Origin: CAZKEW01 sp964580435
Lineage (GTDB): Bacteria; Acidobacteriota; Aminicenantia; Aminicenantales; UBA8522
Assembly: GCA_964580435.1 (NCBI GenBank)
Contig: CAZOKP010000019.1
Coordinates: forward strand, 1-35,785
Length of the DNA: 35,785 bases
Direction: 5' to 3'
A model generated the notes under the pieces. That model was not told the DNA's origin, did not search any database, and saw only the letters and a program-made list of their open reading frames with translations. The position numbers and the translations under genes were made by a program. Shown piece by piece: positions 31,947-35,785 of this stretch. Each line of letters begins with the position of its first letter. The stretch's first letter is position 1.

Positions 31947-33956
31947 ATGAACCTAATGATCCTGGGACAGCTGGTCATCCTTCTGGCAGCCTCCATCCTC
32001 GTCATTTTGATTTCTCAGAAGATCAAGCTCCCGCCCGTGGTCGGGTTTCTCCTGACCGGAGTTCTAATCGGCCCGGGCGGATTTTCTCTTGTCAAGGACA
32101 TTGAAACCATCGATATCCTGGCCGAGATCGGCGTCGTCATGCTCCTCTTTATGATCGGCCTGGAATTCACTCTGGACAGGCTTAAACGGATTCAACGGAA
32201 TTTTTGGGTGGGGGGCGGACTTCAGATCCTGCTGACCACAACGGCCGCGGTCCTAGTCCTGCATTTTTTGAAGGTCCCCGTCAAGGATGCGGTCTTTTAT
32301 GGCTTTCTCGTCTCGCTGAGCAGCACGGCCGTGGTCCTGAAAATTCTTTCCGATCGAGGAGAAACTGACGCTCCTCAGGGCCGGATCTCACTTGGCATCC
32401 TGATCTTCCAGGATATGGCGATCGTGCCAATGATCGCTTTGGTCCCCGTCCTGGGCAATATACGGTCTGCGTCGCCATTGGCCATACTGTCCCGCTTCCT
32501 GCTCAGCGGAGCAGCCATCGCAGCCGTTTTTGCGGTCGCTAGATATCTCATGCCCCGAATCCTGCACCAGGTAGTCAGAACCCGGATTAGGGAGATTTTT
32601 CTTATCACCTCGCTCTTTGTTTGCTTGGGAATGGCCTCGCTGACGTCTTCGCTCGGACTTTCCCTGGCTCTCGGCGCCTTCCTGGCCGGGGTTATCATCT
32701 CGGAATCGGAATACAGCCATCAAGTGGTTTCCGATATACTGCCATTCAAGGATGTTTTCAACAGCCTCTTTTTCATCTCCATCGGGATGCTGCTCAACAC
32801 GGGAGTCGTCTGGAGCTCCAAGTTCCTTGTCCTTGGCCTCGTGCTTTCTATCCTTGTCCTGAAGGCATTTATTGTCATTCTGACGGTTAGGATTCTGGGC
32901 TACGGCTCCCGAATCTCTCTCATCACGGGACTGGCTTTGGCCCAGATCGGAGAATTCTCCTTCGTCCTGGCGAGCGTCGGCCGGGCCAATGGCCTGCTTC
33001 CGGGGAATATCTTTCAGGTCTTTCTCGCCTCCTCCATCCTGACCATCCTCGCAACACCCTTCCTCATTCAGGTTTCTCCTGTTTTGGCGGCAAGAACAGA
33101 GAGGGCGTTCCGCTGGAAAGACCGACTTCCGCAGAGCGGGGAAAAGGCGATACGAACGTTCCAGGACCATGTGATCATCGCCGGTTATGGTCTCAACGGC
33201 CGCAACCTGGCCCACGTCCTCAAGGAGGCAGGGGTCAGCTATGTCATTCTCGAGTTGAATCCCGAAACGGTCCGGACTGCCGCGGCGGCCGAAGAACCAA
33301 TTATTTTCGGGGATACGTCGAGCCGCACCATTCTGAAGGCAGCGCGAATCGAGAGAGCCAGGAGCATGGTCTTTGCCATTTCCGACCCGGCGACAACGCG
33401 CCGGGGAGTCAGGGCGGCACGGGAGTTGAACCCCGACCTTTTTATCATCGTCCGGACGCGGTACGCTTCTGAAATTGATGAGTTGTACGGCCTCGGCGCC
33501 AACGACGTCATCCCGGAAGAATTCGAGACCTCGATCGAGATATTCACCCGCGTCCTGGACAAATATTATATTCCCCGGAACATCATCGACGCCCAAGTCA
33601 AAGTTCTCAGGGGCGAATGCTATGGACTTCTGCGAGGCACGTGTGAAGCTGTCAAGCCGTCCGTGGAAAGGATCGCCGACTTTCTTTCAGCCGGGACGGC
33701 CGAAACCTTTTATGTCGTGAAAGGATCATGGCCGGCGGGGAAGATTCTGCGGACGATCGACCTCCGGAAGAAGACGGGCGCGACCGTGATCGCCGTTGTC
33801 AGGGGCGAAGAGTCGTTCGCGAGTCCCGGGGCAGAGTTTGCCATCGAGGCAGGAGACACCCTGGTTCTCGTGGCCAACCACAGGGACATGAACAGGGCCT
33901 TCCATTTCCTCACGTCGGGGGAACCAGAGAAACCGGCAGGCGGAGCAGCGGAGTGA
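31947..33956 (+). CDS. KefB/CPA2-type cation:proton antiporter with TrkA domains
   Basis: The 669-residue inner-membrane transporter has about 12-13 helices in residues 1-385 (the CPA2 exchanger, with GFLLTGVLIGPGGF and FMIGLEFTL typical). A TrkA-N/RCK domain at about 405-520 binds a nucleotide (GYGLNGRNLAHVLKEAG, the GxGxxG loop, with the acidic ELNPE after strand 2). TrkA-C follows at about 575-660. It should exchange potassium or sodium for protons under nucleotide control. No glutathione-type KefF/G partner gene is adjacent, so Kef gating by glutathione is not indicated. GAGGCGG precedes the ATG. Confidence 0.92.
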   Translation: MNLMILGQLVILLAASILVILISQKIKLPPVVGFLLTGVLIGPGGFSLVKDIETIDILAEIGVVMLLFMIGLEFTLDRLKRIQRNFWVGGGLQILLTTTAAVLVLHFLKVPVKDAVFYGFLVSLSSTAVVLKILSDRGETDAPQGRISLGILIFQDMAIVPMIALVPVLGNIRSASPLAILSRFLLSGAAIAAVFAVARYLMPRILHQVVRTRIREIFLITSLFVCLGMASLTSSLGLSLALGAFLAGVIISESEYSHQVVSDILPFKDVFNSLFFISIGMLLNTGVVWSSKFLVLGLVLSILVLKAFIVILTVRILGYGSRISLITGLALAQIGEFSFVLASVGRANGLLPGNIFQVFLASSILTILATPFLIQVSPVLAARTERAFRWKDRLPQSGEKAIRTFQDHVIIAGYGLNGRNLAHVLKEAGVSYVILELNPETVRTAAAAEEPIIFGDTSSRTILKAARIERARSMVFAISDPATTRRGVRAARELNPDLFIIVRTRYASEIDELYGLGANDVIPEEFETSIEIFTRVLDKYYIPRNIIDAQVKVLRGECYGLLRGTCEAVKPSVERIADFLSAGTAETFYVVKGSWPAGKILRTIDLRKKTGATVIAVVRGEESFASPGAEFAIEAGDTLVLVANHRDMNRAFHFLTSGEPEKPAGGAAE

Positions 33957-34057
33957 TTTCGTGGTTGGTCTTGTCCAAGACGGCGATAAGAGCTTCAGGC
34001 CGTTGACCAGAAGCGGAGCCATCTCTGTGCTATCACGGCGAGGATTGAGCGGAAGCG

Positions 34058-35464
34058 CTATTTGGCGATAGTGAATTTGGTCCATGGACGGGAATCGAGG
34101 TCCCGCAGGTACTCCTTTTGCCAGCTAAACTGGGGGTGGAGGCGCAGGTGCGCTGCGGCTTTGAAATCGATGCCGCACGGATGCCCCATGGCTGCCATGA
34201 ACGACATCCGCTCCGCCATCGAGGCATCCGCGACCTTCGCCTGCGCCGTTCCTGCTATGCCGTAAGGCTCCTGCCATCCCTTCATGCCGCGCGGAGAAAG
34301 GTCGACGTGGCCGCACAAAGTCCTCTCGCTTGGAGCTTCCTTTTTTTCGTAAGTGTCCCAGTGGTCCGAAAGAAACGTCTGGCCGGCGGCGACGTCGACC
34401 TTGCCTTTATACTCGGCCATCAGTTCCTCCCAGCGCACGCGTCGCGCGTTGGCGCTCAATCCCAAATCGGTGGGGTCGAAACCCGTCTCTTCCCTGATTA
34501 ATTTCTCGTTGACCGGGAAATTGGCGCCGCAAAAGTACCCGTCCTTGGTCCGCAGCAAAGTGACGTTTTTCAACCCCAGTTCGAGGCTGGCAATCTCGTT
34601 ATTCTTTCGATCAGCGACAAGCCAGTTGTTGGCGTAACCGCCGTTGTTCCCCGTCTTCATGATCTGCGCGAAATCATCAATCGAAGTTGAGTATTGCGTG
34701 GCCTTGCGCGCGCGGACGAACTCGGGGATGCCCTCCGAATTCCAGCCGAAGAATCCCGTGATGGTGGTCTCGGTGATTAAAATGCCGGCAGAGTTCATCC
34801 CGAAATCATCGGCGCTATGAATGAGCCCCGGAAAACCATCCATCAGGATGCGGTAGCCGTTTTCGGGAACAATGTCGAAGATGATGTTCCAGCGCTGGCC
34901 ATCCAGGTAAGTTGACCAAATGCTGTGGCCGATGACGACTTTCCCGTCCTTTGTGTAGCTACCCGTGGCTACGATGGCGCTGCAGCGTTCCGCTACCCTT
35001 GTAACATTGTCTGCGCTCGGTGAAGCTTTTTGCTTTTTGAGCCAGTCCACGTAGTAAGAGAGCTCGGGGAAAGCGTTCATCGCGACAACGTCCCAGATAT
35101 CCATTTTGACGCGCTTGGCATTTAAGCCTTCGACGATCCCCTGCAGCTCATCCTGGTACTCCTGCTCGACATGCGGCCACAATATGTTTTTGGCAGTTTC
35201 ACGAAAGAACTGCCAGTCTCTGTTGTTGTCGTGAGTGAGCCCGAGTTTGACGACTTTGAAGGCGTCGTCGATTTCGGGCGACAGGAGATAGCCGTGTTGG
35301 AAACCGACCTGACCGGCCGAGCCCTGAAGATGCACGAATATCCAACCGTTCAGTTCCGGACGACGGAAGGCATTCTGCAGACGGGGGTCCTGGCTTTGAA
35401 TCCCTGGAAGGACCAGGATAATAACAAGCAATACGACGGCGGTTACAAGAATGGCTTTTCGCAT
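34058..35464 (-). CDS. Exported phospholipase B-like / C45-type Ntn hydrolase
   Basis: The 468-residue protein has an N-terminal hydrophobic signal (RKAILVTAVVLLVIILVLPG). The likely nucleophile is C161 in ERCSAIVATGSYTKDGK, followed by VIGHSIWSTY, as in phospholipase B-like (PLBD) and C45 proteins, where self-cleavage exposes an N-terminal Cys. It would hydrolyse amide or ester bonds outside the cytoplasm, and the substrate is unknown. The segment upstream of Cys161 would be a propeptide chain. The ATG follows GGAG with five-base spacing, and a TTGACA promoter lies upstream. Confidence 0.8.
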   Translation of the reverse strand: MRKAILVTAVVLLVIILVLPGIQSQDPRLQNAFRRPELNGWIFVHLQGSAGQVGFQHGYLLSPEIDDAFKVVKLGLTHDNNRDWQFFRETAKNILWPHVEQEYQDELQGIVEGLNAKRVKMDIWDVVAMNAFPELSYYVDWLKKQKASPSADNVTRVAERCSAIVATGSYTKDGKVVIGHSIWSTYLDGQRWNIIFDIVPENGYRILMDGFPGLIHSADDFGMNSAGILITETTITGFFGWNSEGIPEFVRARKATQYSTSIDDFAQIMKTGNNGGYANNWLVADRKNNEIASLELGLKNVTLLRTKDGYFCGANFPVNEKLIREETGFDPTDLGLSANARRVRWEELMAEYKGKVDVAAGQTFLSDHWDTYEKKEAPSERTLCGHVDLSPRGMKGWQEPYGIAGTAQAKVADASMAERMSFMAAMGHPCGIDFKAAAHLRLHPQFSWQKEYLRDLDSRPWTKFTIAK

Positions 35465-35528
35465 GACTACTCCAAAATTGGCGATTTGATGGGCTAGGCA
35501 AATCTCTTATTTTGCCTTTCCCGAAAAG

Positions 35529-35558
35529 AATATATCGCCGGCGGATAATCGGTGTCAA
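35529..35558 (-). promoter_or_regulatory. Promoter of the phospholipase B-like gene
   Basis: On the minus strand TTGACA (35558-35553), 18 bases, TATATT (35534-35529). A near-palindrome, TATCGCCGGCGGATA (35533-35547), fills the spacer and might be an operator. Confidence 0.6.
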
Positions 35559-35576
35559 GAAAAAGACGCGATGGCT

Positions 35577-35785
35577 TCAGCGCGTGGTTCTTAAAGATTC
35601 CATGTGATCCTCAAGGAGATGGCGCGCGATCTTGATCACTGCGGGCATCACTTCATCATCGGCCAGATCCTTTCCTCTGACCGGCTTGGCGAAGGAAATG
35701 TGAACATTGGTCTGGATGCCGCGCGGAAAAACCATCTGCCGGCTGATCTGCAGGACTTCGGCCAGCTTCTGGCGCCGGGGCGCGG
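35577..35785 (-). CDS. 3' end of an unrecognised gene (partial)
   Basis: The frame is open from the window edge to TGA at 35577-35579, giving about 69 residues. The visible part includes QISRQMVFPRGIQTNVHISF, then AKPVRGKDLADDEVMPAVIK and a helical end (IARHLLEDHMESLRTTR). A VHISFAKPV-like strand occurs near the end of some lysophospholipid acyltransferases, but this is too little to assign. The codons are GC-rich and in keeping with the neighbours. Confidence 0.6.
   Translation of the reverse strand, partial: APRRQKLAEVLQISRQMVFPRGIQTNVHISFAKPVRGKDLADDEVMPAVIKIARHLLEDHMESLRTTR

Noticed and set aside
32388..33596. Long open frame opposite the antiporter
   Set aside because: It is antisense to a well-supported transporter; its sequence is a codon-bias mirror with no domain.

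Overview
The window looks like chromosomal DNA from an anaerobic, GC-rich, free-living bacterium. No rRNA, tRNA or other taxonomic marker is present, so placement is inference. The mix fits the Acidobacteriota/Aminicenantes neighbourhood: a VWFA-related exported protein, an exported DUF2961 protein, a giant 2-hydroxyacyl-CoA dehydratase-type activase, an SSS symporter with DUF3311, and a lexA-dinB-dnaE2 cassette. Genes are densely packed and no gene-free stretch exceeds 300 bases.

Layout. 0.2-2.4 kb: a DUF72 protein translationally coupled to a diaminopimelate decarboxylase (lysA). 2.4-3.8 kb: a peroxiredoxin and a TIGR01777-type epimerase on the minus strand. 3.9-8.1 kb: the 1398-residue CoA-enzyme activase. 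8.4-13.0 kb: a plus-strand run of mostly exported proteins (DUF2961, a cysteine-rich V4R-like protein, an acetamidase/formamidase, a VWA protein, an OmpA-type lipoprotein). 13.1-18.2 kb: an SOS-type mutagenesis cassette read leftward (lexA, dinB, dnaE2), followed by an orphan HicB-like gene.

18.2-23.3 kb is a visibly AT-rich island. Divergent from lexA is an unrecognised gene (18452) with an elaborate control region: three TTGTATG repeats at exact 22-base steps, a 29-base palindrome holding both back-to-back -35 boxes, and a TTTCGAAA inverted repeat in the leader. It is followed by an HNH_5-like protein, a MORC-like GHKL ATPase coupled to a winged-helix-like partner, and a VapBC module. This is the best candidate for an undescribed, possibly defence-related system.

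23.5-30.3 kb: a DUF169 protein, then a leftward catabolic cluster (histidine ammonia-lyase-like enzyme, HAD phosphatase, SDR dehydrogenase, DUF3311, sodium/solute symporter, M20 amidohydrolase) that could import and degrade an acylated amino acid. The lyase has Cys where the MIO-forming Ser is expected. 30.3-35.8 kb: a palindromic dispersed repeat, a small membrane protein, a second VapBC pair, a KefB-type antiporter, an exported phospholipase B-like/C45 hydrolase, and the 3' end of an unrecognised gene.

Three copies of a dispersed repeat beginning or ending in GTCATTGCGAG lie in intergenic spots (17.5, 28.0 and 30.4 kb). Several sigma70-type promoters can be read directly, many with very short leaders.
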